DNA from: JAFGDI01 sp963667715
GTDB taxonomy: Bacteria; Planctomycetota; Phycisphaerae; Sedimentisphaerales; SM23-30
Assembly: GCA_963667715.1 (NCBI GenBank)
Contig: OY763926.1
Location: 3,596,001 to 3,660,000 of the forward strand
Direction of reading: 5' to 3'
DNA length: 64,000 nt
Part shown: in pieces, positions 45,343-57,452 of the stretch
Layout: each line of letters starts with the position of its first letter
Position numbering within the stretch: position 1 is the stretch's first letter
The notes under the pieces: generated by a model
Told to the model about the DNA's origin: nothing
The model's database searches: none
What the model saw: only the letters and a program-made list of their open reading frames with translations
Position numbers and translations under genes: made by a program

Positions 45343-45861
45343 TCAGTTTGCTGGCTGTAAAAACAGGTTAACCTGTTCCAGAATTTGAGACTCGCGATTG
45401 CGGTCACGGCCAACATACCTCCATGATCTTTGCCTGTCAGAAGGTAAATTTTCGCCGGTAATCATAGGTGATGAGACGGTATGCTCATCATAGTCATATT
45501 CATTAGTAAAACGCTTCGGTGCCCCATGAAAGAGAACCTCTTTCTTAACCTGTACATAAACTTCCATACAGTCAGAAGCTGGGACAACAGTAAGCAAACA
45601 GGTGATACGTCCTGGCCTGTTGGTCTTTGGGTCAGTATATTTTATCGGCCCGGCGGTGATAAAATCCTTGTTTTTTGCAGGTTTTGCGTTTCCAAACATA
45701 CTCTTAAGCGAATTATTACATGCATTTACAACTGATTGCTGGTCGCCCTGCACTACGGCATGATGGAACTGTCTATCAAGCTGCTGATGTATTGTATCGC
45801 CACAGCCGGAGATAAAAAGTAAAAGGCATATTAATAGTATAGGTTTGCTCATATGATTCAT
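45343..45861 (-). CDS. lipoprotein of unknown function
   Basis: About 172 residues with a lipoprotein signal (PILLICLLLFISGCGD; lipobox ISGC). The mature part has two Cys and strand-rich segments (CMEVYVQVKKEVLFHGAP) with no recognised family. I take the ATG at 45861 (AGGA about 13 bases upstream); an ATG three codons later is equally possible. It is followed by the exported repeat-tract protein on the same strand, which may be its partner. Confidence 0.65.
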   Translation of the reverse strand: MNHMSKPILLICLLLFISGCGDTIHQQLDRQFHHAVVQGDQQSVVNACNNSLKSMFGNAKPAKNKDFITAGPIKYTDPKTNRPGRITCLLTVVPASDCMEVYVQVKKEVLFHGAPKRFTNEYDYDEHTVSSPMITGENLPSDRQRSWRYVGRDRNRESQILEQVNLFLQPAN

Positions 45862-46537
45862 GGGTATATATATCCTGTAATAATCCAGATATGTCAATAA
45901 CTACAATAATTAAAGCCAAGTAAGTATTTTATCCAGTAATTATCAATAGGAAAGTTTAAAAATTGAATCTACGGTCATATTAAAAGCTAACAAGAAGTGA
46001 TTTCCCAATAATGATGTAACTACTAATATGCACATTTACTTCAAAATGATAGATTATAGGCATAGTAATAGAAATACACTAAACACCAAACACTCTATGC
46101 TATTTTTTTAACCCACAGTACAATATATCACGATTTTACATGAACCAAACCTCCATGTTCGTCAAATAAACTCAAAAGATATCTCTAAAAACACTCTAGT
46201 TATTGGACCTGCCCTAATGAAAATGAATAAAAAGTTATTTTGATATACAGTGCAAAAAAATGCAACAATACAAAATGAATAAAATGCAAAAAACGGATAA
46301 ATAATACATAACAACTTAAACAGCAGGACATTATCACATGTTTTTTTTATTAACGAACTTTACACATATTTAGCCATTTACAAGTAAGTGTAATATAGGA
46401 GTGTTGACTAAGTAAAAACCCTCACATGCTAAAGTAATCCTGACTGTGTATTTTCCCGAATGACTATGATAGTTAAGGCGAAAATGGTAATTTCGATTAC
46501 CATTACTATTGGTATAAACAAGAGAGAAGGTGGACAC
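45862..46537. other. divergent intergenic region
   Basis: AT-rich spacer between the lipoprotein gene and the chemoreceptor. No gene, repeat or convincing promoter seen. A 26-codon extension of the chemoreceptor frame (46460-46537) lacks a ribosome site. Confidence 0.5.
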
Positions 46538-48469
46538 ATGAGTAATTTAAAGTTAAGTACTAAGTTATATCTTGGATTTGGTTTAGTGCTGCTACTCTTA
46601 GCGACGGTCGGGACATTAAGCAGTTATTCATTAACATCAATTGATAGTGATATTAATATTACCCAATATCAGACCAAACTGGGAAATAATGTAGACCATG
46701 TACTAGCAAGTATCCAGAATGCTCAGGCGGCATCAGTAAGGTTATATTTATACGAAGACGATAAGTATTACAGGCAGACTCAGGAATATTTAACTGAGGC
46801 ACTGAACACATCTGAAACTATCGAGTCATCATTAGAGAGCCAAGAGAATAAAAAAAACTTAAGGACCATAATCAATAAAATAAAAAACTACTCTCAGGCA
46901 AACGCAGACACATATGATATATATTTGAAAGCTAAGGAACTACAGGTTAGTGGTAAAATACAGCTTAATAAAGTACTAGAATGTTTTTCTGAAATAGGTC
47001 AAAGAACAGATGAATATATTACCGCACATGCGACAAATGGAACAATTGCTCTGGATACGATGACAAGAGTGGAAGCTGTTAAAATATGCCAGATGGACTA
47101 CTACAATATGCTGCAAGAGGTGGAAGAATTTAACAATTGCAAATCACATAGCTCTAAAAATAAAATTAAAAATAGAATCGACAACAGCAGTAATATGCTA
47201 ATACAAAATCTATCTGAACTAAAAGATAAGATGCAGGCTGATACGACAAAAGCAGCAATAGATAATGCACTAAGCTCAATTGGAAAATTCGAAGATTGCT
47301 TTAAAGAATATACCAGGCTTAACATTGAAAAAATGGACATAACAAACAACATACTAAGGCCGGCGGCCCTAGAAACAGTAGAACTGTCAAAAACAGTAAG
47401 AGCAAGAATATTTGAAATGATAGATAATATAAATGCGAAAGCAAAAGAAGATATAATGATAACCTATCATATAATACTATATCTAAGTCTTGCGGCAATA
47501 GCAGCTGGTATATTACTATCATATAAAATATCACATGGGATATCAAAAACCCTAAACTCAGCAATAGAAAATCTTAGCAACTGTTCAGATCAGGTAAGGT
47601 CTGCCTCTAGTCAGGTATTAATAGCATCGCAATCACTGGCGGAAGGAAATACAGAACAGGCAGCAGGTCTGGAAGAAACAAATAGCTCATTACATGAGAT
47701 GGGACAACAGGTGCGAGATACAGCTAAGAAGGCTACGCAAACAAATATTCTAGCTGAAAATGCTGGTAAGGTGATTGATGATGGTACAAGATCTATGAAA
47801 ATAATGACAGAAACCATCACCGATATACAGAGATCAGCGTCAGAGACAAATAATATAATCAAATCTATCGATGAAATCGCATTTCAGACAAATCTACTGG
47901 CACTTAACGCGGCCGTAGAAGCCGCTAGAGCAGGCGAAGCTGGAAAAGGGTTTGCTGTGGTCGCCGAAGAAGTTAGATCACTTGCGATACGGTGTGCGCA
48001 ATCAGCACATGATACATCGGCAATGATAGAACAGTCAGTAGAGAACGCCAATAAAGGAGTAGAAGTCTGTGGTGAAGTATCAAAGAACCTCGATAGTATG
48101 TCAGCAACAGTGATAGAAGTAGTAAAACTAGTGAATGAAATGAACTGTGCCAGTCAGGAACATTCGATGGGAATATCACAAATTGAAATAGCAATGACGC
48201 AGATGGACCAGGTAACACAGAGAAATTCGGCAAATGCTGAAGAGTCTGCCAGTGCCTCAGAACAACTTGACGATCAGGCTAAAAGAATGCACCTGATAGT
48301 AGATGAACTATTCAATATAATTGGTAGATCAAAACAATTAACATGTATGAAAGAAAACCCAACACAAAAGTCATGGACAGACATGATATATCATAAAATT
48401 GCAGATCATAAAAATGATGCAACAAAACAATCTTCTCAAATCTTCTCAAATAGTTTTGATACATTTTAA
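46538..48469 (+). CDS. methyl-accepting chemotaxis protein
   Basis: About 643 residues from the ATG at 46538, which follows AGGTGG. Transmembrane helix 1 (about 12-30), a helical periplasmic sensor of about 280 residues with no Cache fold evident, transmembrane helix 2 (about 312-334), then a cytoplasmic coiled coil with the hairpin tip SIDEIAFQTNLLALNAAVEA and ARAGEAGKGFAVVAEEVR, which binds CheA/CheW. No CheR-docking pentapeptide is seen. Ligand unknown. A single gene with a strong terminator; no che genes in the window. Confidence 0.93.
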   Translation: MSNLKLSTKLYLGFGLVLLLLATVGTLSSYSLTSIDSDINITQYQTKLGNNVDHVLASIQNAQAASVRLYLYEDDKYYRQTQEYLTEALNTSETIESSLESQENKKNLRTIINKIKNYSQANADTYDIYLKAKELQVSGKIQLNKVLECFSEIGQRTDEYITAHATNGTIALDTMTRVEAVKICQMDYYNMLQEVEEFNNCKSHSSKNKIKNRIDNSSNMLIQNLSELKDKMQADTTKAAIDNALSSIGKFEDCFKEYTRLNIEKMDITNNILRPAALETVELSKTVRARIFEMIDNINAKAKEDIMITYHIILYLSLAAIAAGILLSYKISHGISKTLNSAIENLSNCSDQVRSASSQVLIASQSLAEGNTEQAAGLEETNSSLHEMGQQVRDTAKKATQTNILAENAGKVIDDGTRSMKIMTETITDIQRSASETNNIIKSIDEIAFQTNLLALNAAVEAARAGEAGKGFAVVAEEVRSLAIRCAQSAHDTSAMIEQSVENANKGVEVCGEVSKNLDSMSATVIEVVKLVNEMNCASQEHSMGISQIEIAMTQMDQVTQRNSANAEESASASEQLDDQAKRMHLIVDELFNIIGRSKQLTCMKENPTQKSWTDMIYHKIADHKNDATKQSSQIFSNSFDTF

Positions 48470-48542
48470 CAGTAACCAGAAATGGTTATGAACAATACGT
48501 CTAATAACAACTTTACACACAAATAAAATCGTATCGAAACAA

Positions 48543-48582
48543 ATGACACTACCTGGCTCCATAGGGTAGTGTCATTTTTTTA
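48543..48582 (+). terminator. intrinsic terminator of the chemoreceptor gene
   Basis: ATGACACTACC / GGGTAGTGTCAT stem, 10-base loop, then seven T residues. Confidence 0.9.
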
Positions 48583-48659
48583 TATATGTACAGCATTGTC
48601 TGCGGGGGAAAGCGGATGATGGAGAAAATGCCAGGTAGGGTTATTAGCGATGATAGGAT

Positions 48660-48855
48660 AGAAAGATTTTAACGCAAAGGCGCGAAGACGCAAGGAGTTG
48701 GTTGGAGGGCTAAAGTGTGAAGGAGTTTATGGTATGGTTGGAGGGTAAGGAAGAAGAGTAAAGATATGGTCAATATTTAGTCATTCTATAATTCATAATA
48801 TAATTTGCAATGGTAGATTAGGAATCACAAGCGAGGACGCTTGTGCTACTTAGTT
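48660..48855. repeat. phrase repeats and CACAAGCG palindrome
   Basis: TTTTAACGCAAAGGCGCGAA and GACGCAAGGAGTTGG (48665-48705) are the reverse form of phrases seen in the RHS island. At 48827-48851 is GAATCACAAGCGAGGACGCT, whose CACAAGCG/CGCTTGTG halves form an 8-bp hairpin; a diverged copy is at 61547-61571. Confidence 0.7.
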
Positions 48856-48864
48856 TAAAAAGAT

Positions 48865-48898
48865 CAAGGCCCTCAAGCAATTAAGCTCAAGGGCCTTG
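48865..48898 (-). terminator. terminator of the 23S-5S unit
   Basis: CAAGGCCCT with AGGGCCTTG plus inner TCAAG/CTTGA pairing; the minus strand continues GATCTTTTT. About 10 bases after 5S. Confidence 0.85.
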
Positions 48899-48905
48899 TT
48901 AAAAG

Positions 48906-49012
48906 TTGGCGGCAACTTACTTTCACGCTCACGCACTATCATCAGCGTAAGTGCCTTAGCTTCTGAGTTCGGAAAGGGATCAGGCGTTTCACACTTACTA
49001 TGACCACCAACA
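48906..49012 (-). rRNA. rrf: 5S ribosomal RNA
   Basis: The minus strand reads TTGGTGGTCATAG at the 5' end, CCTGATCCCTTTCCGAACTC in the middle and CAAC-type closing sequence complementary to the start. Typical 5S length. Confidence 0.95.
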
Positions 49013-49149
49013 GTTCGATAGAACAGTCACCAAGGACTGATTCATTACTGTATTGTATCAAAAAATATGAGGTAAAGTTATCTAAATTATAAGGTTATAT
49101 ATATTCTGCGTTCTACACAACCATTCATTCTTAACCGTATGGTACAGTT

Positions 49150-52017
<2,868 letters not shown>

Positions 52018-52294
52018 ACATTATTTCTAAACTGTGGCCCATACGCTCTTAAGAACTAAATCGGTTGTATTTGTTTTACAAATTACAATGCTTGTTTTTG
52101 GATTCAAATGAAATCTTATTTTAGTAATTCTTCGCAAGACAGTTAATCATTACCACCAACATAAGTCAGTGACAACAACTAACAACTTTTCGTATAAATC
52201 TTACAATTTATTACCTCTACCTCATATTCAGTTTTCAAAGAACTTTATCGCTAACAACTTTTGAGTTTTATTTTCTCTCAGTTGCGAGTCGCAA

Positions 52295-52323
52295 ATCATA
52301 TCATTTTTTTCATTTGCCGTCAA
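52295..52323 (-). promoter_or_regulatory. promoter P3, just before 23S
   Basis: Minus strand TTGACG (52318-52323), 17 bases, TATGAT (52295-52300), about 280 bases before 23S. Confidence 0.6.
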
Positions 52324-52458
52324 GATGTTTTTTGAAAAATTTTTATTTTCTTTTTCAACTCATCTTGTCAGCTACAATTACCGGAGTAATTGTAATTTCC
52401 TGTTTTTTAGCACTTTATAACATTGAGTTTTTTAAGTGCCTCAAACGAGGGATTGAGA

Positions 52459-52486
52459 ATTTTAGCTTTTTCTTCTGAATTGTCAA
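52459..52486 (-). promoter_or_regulatory. promoter P2, between tRNA-Ala and 23S
   Basis: Minus strand perfect TTGACA (52481-52486), 16 bases, TAAAAT (52459-52464). Confidence 0.6.
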
Positions 52487-52520
52487 CACAATTATTTGAA
52501 GAATTTTCATTTTCTCAAAA

Positions 52521-52593
52521 TGGAGACGATCGGGATCGAACCGACGACCTTCTGGATGCAAACCAGACGCTCTCCCAACTGAGCTACGTCCCC
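52521..52593 (-). tRNA. tRNA-Ala (TGC)
   Basis: Cloverleaf on the minus strand beginning GGGGACGTAGCTCAG, anticodon loop TTTGCAT with TGC, T arm GGTTCGATCC, discriminator A, CCA not encoded. Confidence 0.95.
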
Positions 52594-52642
52594 TTTTCCG
52601 CCATAGCCAGGTATATCCTGGTAAGCAGACGATATTTACTTT

Positions 52643-52762
52643 TCAGCCGATCTTATCTCTGATCCATCCGATGATAGCGGCTATAATAACCACTATAAGA
52701 ACAATAAAGCCCATTGACCTTATAAATCCTTTTATCGCAAGTGCCAGAATTAAAATCTGCAT
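52643..52762 (-). CDS. 39-residue membrane peptide encoded between tRNA-Ile and tRNA-Ala
   Basis: Hidden small gene in the tRNA spacer. The minus strand has GGAG, then TAAT, then ATG at 52762; the frame ends with TGA at 52643. The product starts MQILILALAIKGFIRSMG, continues with a membrane span (FIVLIVVIIAAIIGW) and ends with a charged RDKIG. Start, ribosome site and composition are all gene-like, and the length of the Ile-Ala spacer (about 210 bases) is unusual. It recalls tiny single-helix proteins (lmo0937/YtjA-like) but I cannot assign a family. It would be translated from the rRNA transcript precursor, which is odd; expression is inferred. Confidence 0.6.
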   Translation of the reverse strand: MQILILALAIKGFIRSMGFIVLIVVIIAAIIGWIRDKIG

Positions 52763-52802
52763 ATTACTCCATTTTTCCTTTTACAAGGATAAGGTTAAGT
52801 AA

Positions 52803-52876
52803 TGGGCCCAGATGGAGTCGAACCATCGACCTCTCCGTTATCAGCGGAACGCTCTAACCAACTGAGCTATGAGCCC
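52803..52876 (-). tRNA. tRNA-Ile (GAT)
   Basis: Minus-strand cloverleaf: acceptor GGGCTCA/TGGGCCC, D arm GCTCAGTTGGTTAGAGC, anticodon loop with GAT (CTGATAA), T arm GGTTCGACTCC, discriminator A. Confidence 0.95.
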
Positions 52877-52933
52877 TCACCACTTAACTTATGTCGCTGA
52901 GCTCATTTGCTTTGCGTTCATAAGAGACCGGGA

Positions 52934-52962
52934 ATTATATTACTTACGGCTATTGTCGTCAA
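52934..52962 (-). promoter_or_regulatory. promoter P1 of the tRNA-23S-5S unit
   Basis: Minus strand TTGACG (52957-52962), exactly 17 bases, perfect TATAAT (52934-52939), about 58 bases before tRNA-Ile. It replaces the 16S gene that normally precedes this tRNA. Confidence 0.8.
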
Positions 52963-53490
52963 GAAGTAACTTTGTAATTTTTGTAAATAATTGGCTTAGC
53001 CCAGATGCCGCCCTACCCTATACTGGACATATATCCTTATTTTATAGAAGCTTACGCTTTGTAACTATTACTATTTAGTGAGTCAAAAAAAGAGCTCTGT
53101 TCAACAATTATTTCAACAGTTAGAAGTGGATTAACGTATTATTATTTCATTGGTTCTTTTGACTAATTTGCGACATGTTAATATAGGCAAGGCGGGATTA
53201 TGTACCAATTACCGACTATGGTGATACCAGAAGTTTAAGCTTAAATAAAAACAATGGCAATAGCTCTTTAAATTTGTCATAAAATGGTACGATATATGTT
53301 GATGACGGGTTGGTGATGGTAAAAATAAAGCTTATTTTCTAATTGCCAGTACTGCTAATTATGTTAAAATCAGAACCAGGCAAAAGTACAAATTAACACA
53401 GATTAACTTGGACAGGTAGTTTGAGTTATATATTACAGATAAAGGATTATCTATTGTGGTATATCAGTATCCTGCCACATACAGTCATTT
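52963..53490. other. intergenic region where 16S would be expected
   Basis: No 16S sequence: the anti-Shine-Dalgarno end and other conserved 16S blocks are absent on both strands. AT-rich, with the leader of the GspE/PilB gene in its right part. Nothing else recognised. Confidence 0.7.
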
Positions 53491-55212
53491 ATGGAAGATT
53501 TTAAGACATATTTAATAGGCTGCGGCGTATTTGAGCCGTCAGAGCTGGAAAATATCCCATCGCAACTGCATGAGCCACTTCACTACTGGCTATTAAGGAA
53601 TTACCCCACAAGAGAAGTTGCTATCTGGGACTCTTTGGCGTCATATCTGCATATAGATATAGTCAAACCGAACAAGGTTATTTACGACAAGCAGCTTCCG
53701 AAGATCCTTCCGGCCAGAGTAGCACATGAATATATTGTAGCACCTGTTTCGGTTGTTGGCGGGCGTATAGTGCTGGCAATGGCTGATCCGGCCCAGTTTG
53801 ATAAATGCGATGAAATAGGTATGATGATGAATCCGGAGTGTCTACCGGACGGGGTGTCACTGGATAATCTTGATATTTCAGCAGTATTGGCAAGCCCGCA
53901 TGACCTATCGATCATAATTAAGCGAATATACGGTATTGGAGCAGAAACAGTAGAAGATGTTGTACTGGAGAATTATTATTCTATCTCCGAAAACGACTAC
54001 TCTGACATTTCCAATAGCGACAGAATAGACGCAGGCAGTGATGATTTTCAAGATGCGGCAATAGTACGCTTTGTTAATCAGCTGATCCTGGAAGCGATAA
54101 AAAATGAGGCTTCTGATATTCATCTGGAGCCATACGAAGATACCTTCCAGATACGATATCGAATTGATGGTATGCTGCAAACAGAGCCGGTACCAGCAAA
54201 TATAAAGAATCTGGAAGCGGCGATAGTATCTCGCATAAAGATCATGGCGAACCTGAATATTGCAGAGAAGCGTCTGCCACAGGATGGCCAGATACGCCTG
54301 CTGGCACTAGGCAGACCGATCGATGTCCGTGTATCGGTCGTACCGACAATGTTTGGCCAAAGCCTGGTATTGCGTCTACTGGATAAGCAGACGGCATTTA
54401 TCAAGATCGATAAGCTAGGTCTCTCGGCTAATAATCTGGGGCAATTTAATGAAGCAATAAGAACTTCGCACGGTGTGGTACTGGTAACAGGGCCAACTGG
54501 AAGTGGCAAATCAACAACACTGTATTCGCTGTTAAATGAGATAGACCGGGCGAACCGTAAAGTAATAACGGTAGAAGACCCGATCGAATATCAGCTGGAT
54601 AATGTCTCTCAGATACAGGTTAAGCCGGAGATCAATCTGAATTTTGCGGCATGTCTGAGAAGCATATTAAGGCATGACCCGGATATTATTATGATCGGTG
54701 AAATTCGAGATGACGAGACCGCTCGCATAGCAATTTCATCGGCAATGACCGGCCATCTGGTATTGAGCACACTGCATACAAATGATGCAACCTCGGCACC
54801 GGTAAGGCTGATGGAAATGGGGATAGAGCCGTATCTGGCGGCGTCTGCACTGGAGGTGATCGCAGCTCAGAGACTGGCGAGGAAGCTATGTCCGAAATGT
54901 CGGAAGAAGATATCAGGCGACCAGAAGCTAACGTCAGCTAACGGTAACAGAGCAGTACTCAATAGCGAGATATTCGAACCGGTAGGCTGTCATTTCTGTA
55001 GGGATACGGGCTTTAAGGGTAGAACCGCGATATTTGAGATGTTCTCGGTGGACGAGAATATGCGAAATATGATAATCGATAAGTCCAATGCGGCGATGTT
55101 GAGAAATGCGGCATGTACAAATGGGATGCAGACTCTGTTTGAAAATGGTATCGATAAAGTTAATAATGGAACGACATCGCTATCTGAAATATACCGTATA
55201 GTAAAGCAATAA
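53491..55212 (+). CDS. type II secretion/type IV pilus assembly ATPase (GspE/PilB)
   Basis: 573 residues. N-terminal MshEN-like region (about 60-150, with YIVAPVSVVGGRIVLAMADP), N2 domain (SDIHLEPYEDTFQIRYRIDG about 215), Walker A GPTGSGKST (about 333-341), Asp box/Walker B DPDIIMIGEIRD (about 393), His box GHLVLSTLHTND and the zinc pair CPKCRKK (about 468) with CHFCRDTGFKGR (about 500). This hexameric ATPase drives pseudopilus or pilus assembly at the inner membrane face. First gene of a run with PilM/GspL-like, PilO/GspM-like and PilP/GspC-like proteins. GspF, GspD and pilins are not within the operon seen here. Confidence 0.95.
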   Translation: MEDFKTYLIGCGVFEPSELENIPSQLHEPLHYWLLRNYPTREVAIWDSLASYLHIDIVKPNKVIYDKQLPKILPARVAHEYIVAPVSVVGGRIVLAMADPAQFDKCDEIGMMMNPECLPDGVSLDNLDISAVLASPHDLSIIIKRIYGIGAETVEDVVLENYYSISENDYSDISNSDRIDAGSDDFQDAAIVRFVNQLILEAIKNEASDIHLEPYEDTFQIRYRIDGMLQTEPVPANIKNLEAAIVSRIKIMANLNIAEKRLPQDGQIRLLALGRPIDVRVSVVPTMFGQSLVLRLLDKQTAFIKIDKLGLSANNLGQFNEAIRTSHGVVLVTGPTGSGKSTTLYSLLNEIDRANRKVITVEDPIEYQLDNVSQIQVKPEINLNFAACLRSILRHDPDIIMIGEIRDDETARIAISSAMTGHLVLSTLHTNDATSAPVRLMEMGIEPYLAASALEVIAAQRLARKLCPKCRKKISGDQKLTSANGNRAVLNSEIFEPVGCHFCRDTGFKGRTAIFEMFSVDENMRNMIIDKSNAAMLRNAACTNGMQTLFENGIDKVNNGTTSLSEIYRIVKQ

Positions 55213-55284
55213 GCAGTGCCCTTGCTAAAGGGTTCGTGATAGAAAAAACTAAGCAGCGAGATATACAAACTCAACGGGTAACCG

Positions 55285-56820
55285 TTGGCTGGTAAGAAAT
55301 ATATGCTAGGAATAGATATTGGCGACAATAAAATACGAGTAGTCAAACTCAAACGCAAGCGCAGCAGGATAACAGTTGCGGGTGCGTATAGCCTTGATTT
55401 TGACAGTAGTAAAGGCAGCGATAGTATTCAGGAGATCGGCGATGGGCTGCTGAAACTGCTGGCCAAGGCCGGCTGGCTGAAAAGTGAAGCAGTGATCGCA
55501 ATTCCGCACCGCCCGTGTTTTATAAAGAGATTCGATCTGCCGGAAGCGGCCAAGGCAAGCCATTATAACGGTAAGCCAATAGTGGATCATATCCAGCAAC
55601 AGGCGTCAGAATCGCTGCTGGGTTCGTCGGAGGAAGTTATCTTCGATATCTGGCAGCCGGAAAACGATATCAGGCATTGTAAATATGTGATAGCTTCATC
55701 TGCCCAAAAGGGACAGGTGAATTTTGCCAGACGATTGGCGGAGTATTGTAACCTAAAGCTGCGGGCGATAGATGTTCGCTCGATAGCCTCGGTGAACAGT
55801 CTGTCAATTATCCGACAGGAAATAGAAGAGAGCAGTTATACCTTTATCTACAGAGATGAGAGCCGGATATTTCTGGCTATATACGATAATCAAGGGCTGG
55901 TCTCTGTTCAGTCTTTTCCGGGAAGTTTGACGGGGGATTCGACAGAAGATACCAATAGCATTATCAGGGTATTTAACACCCGCAAGCTCAAACAGGATCA
56001 GCCACTGACGCCGTCGAGGATATTTTTGTCAGCAGCTACAGCCGGTGAGGTTAGTGGCGAGAATTGGGCGAGAGAAGTGGCTGCGGGGTTATGCTCGAGT
56101 ATGAATATAGAGGCTACGGTCGTACCTGATAATTTTGGTTTGATCTGGTCGGATAATATTGGGGAAGAGAAAACGGCATATGCTCCGGCGATCGGTGCGG
56201 CGATGAACGGGCTGAAGGCCAAGAGCGAGTGTTTTGATTTTCTGCATATTAAAGAGCGTAAGCCATCGGCAGATGAGAAAAAGAATAATCTGACAACTGT
56301 ACTTGTTATGCTGGGTGTTATGCTGGTGTTTGCGTTGATCCTGTGGGCGAGTATAGTACGCCAGACGCATACTGCGATCAAGCGGCTGGACGATGAGATC
56401 GCCAATGCGGAACCGCAAAAGGAAGCAGTGTACAAGGCTCAGGCGTATTGGGTGCAGTGTATGCCGTATACGCCGGCGTCGAAAGGCGGCAGCAGGCTGG
56501 AATATTTGAAGGTGCTGTACGAGATAACGAAGCTTATGCCGGGAACGAATAAGGCATATATAACGAATCTGTCGGTGTTTTCTGATAAGACGGTGAATGG
56601 CTATAATGCGAAAATGACGATCAAGGCGACGGAAGCGACGCTAATTACAGATATTACCGAAAGTCTGAATAAATCGACTATGTTCAAAGATATTAAGCAG
56701 GATGGAGCTCGTACACATGATGAGATCGACGAGTTTTACCCGATCAGTTTTTCGATAACGTTTAACCTGAACCGGCCGGGTGGAGCTACCCCGCTATTGA
56801 GGGAGCCGGCAAAGAAATGA
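55285..56820 (+). CDS. PilM/GspL-like pilus or secretion assembly protein
   Basis: 511 residues. The N-terminus (MLGIDIGDNKIRVVKLKR) and VIAIPHRPCFIKRFDLP match the actin-like fold of PilM/GspL. A transmembrane helix lies at about 335-353 and a C-terminal PilN/GspL-type ferredoxin-like domain follows (TNKAYITNLSVFSDKTVNGY). So it combines cytoplasmic PilM and membrane PilN parts, as GspL does. Start TTG at 55285; an ATG at 55303 is an alternative. Its stop overlaps the start of the next gene (ATGA). In complex it would connect the ATPase to the inner-membrane platform. Confidence 0.8.
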   Translation: MAGKKYMLGIDIGDNKIRVVKLKRKRSRITVAGAYSLDFDSSKGSDSIQEIGDGLLKLLAKAGWLKSEAVIAIPHRPCFIKRFDLPEAAKASHYNGKPIVDHIQQQASESLLGSSEEVIFDIWQPENDIRHCKYVIASSAQKGQVNFARRLAEYCNLKLRAIDVRSIASVNSLSIIRQEIEESSYTFIYRDESRIFLAIYDNQGLVSVQSFPGSLTGDSTEDTNSIIRVFNTRKLKQDQPLTPSRIFLSAATAGEVSGENWAREVAAGLCSSMNIEATVVPDNFGLIWSDNIGEEKTAYAPAIGAAMNGLKAKSECFDFLHIKERKPSADEKKNNLTTVLVMLGVMLVFALILWASIVRQTHTAIKRLDDEIANAEPQKEAVYKAQAYWVQCMPYTPASKGGSRLEYLKVLYEITKLMPGTNKAYITNLSVFSDKTVNGYNAKMTIKATEATLITDITESLNKSTMFKDIKQDGARTHDEIDEFYPISFSITFNLNRPGGATPLLREPAKK

Positions 56821-57419
56821 AGATAAAGAAACGAAATATACTGCTGTTTTTGGCGATCGTTACGGGGCTGGGTTTTCTGGGTTACTATACATTTACCCAG
56901 GCGAGGGACCATTTGCAGAAGCTGGACCAGACGATATCGCAAAAGGAGCTGGACCTGGATCTGATACGGCGTGACATTGATAATAACATGGAATATGTTG
57001 ATAAGTGGGATAGTATCAGAAGCTTTATGGACGAGGCACCAGGCGACAGGCTGACGGCTTATGGTGACTTTATTATATCACTGGAGACGGAGCGAAATTT
57101 TGACTTGCAGTCTACGCCTGAGGAGCGAGCGATCCCAGATAATAAGGAGATGCAGGAGATCGTGTTCAAGCTGGAGTTTGTATCTAATATAAGCGATCTG
57201 GCAGAGTTTTTGGGGCGTCTGGACCAGGAGCAGGATAAACTGCTGCAGATAAAAAGCATGGCGGTAACATACCGAGGTAAATCTTACAGAACAGCCTACG
57301 GCAGTTACGACAAGAACGATGATAAAGAGCTGTCGGTGACGTTGGTATTGGCAGCACCTACGAAACTGGTACAGGAAACGGAAGAGGCGGCAACATTTAC
57401 CGGGAGCCTGCTGCAGTAA
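56817..57419 (+). CDS. PilO/GspM-like inner-membrane assembly protein
   Basis: 200 residues: basic start (MKIKKRNI), a transmembrane helix (about 8-26), a coiled-coil helix (about 30-75, with QKLDQTISQKELDLDLIRRD) and a ferredoxin-like C-terminal half (about 90-185). That order is typical for PilO/GspM, which are poorly conserved in sequence. Starts on the ATGA that ends the upstream gene, so translation is coupled. Recognition rests mainly on architecture and position. Confidence 0.7.
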   Translation: MKIKKRNILLFLAIVTGLGFLGYYTFTQARDHLQKLDQTISQKELDLDLIRRDIDNNMEYVDKWDSIRSFMDEAPGDRLTAYGDFIISLETERNFDLQSTPEERAIPDNKEMQEIVFKLEFVSNISDLAEFLGRLDQEQDKLLQIKSMAVTYRGKSYRTAYGSYDKNDDKELSVTLVLAAPTKLVQETEEAATFTGSLLQ

Positions 57420-57452
57420 TATTGAATAGAGCGTGATAGCACGTCAGGAATA

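Noticed and set aside
46400..46537. Sigma-28-type flagellar promoter before the chemoreceptor
   Set aside because: A TAAA and a CCGAAT-like box are present but the spacing (about 22 bases) is too long.
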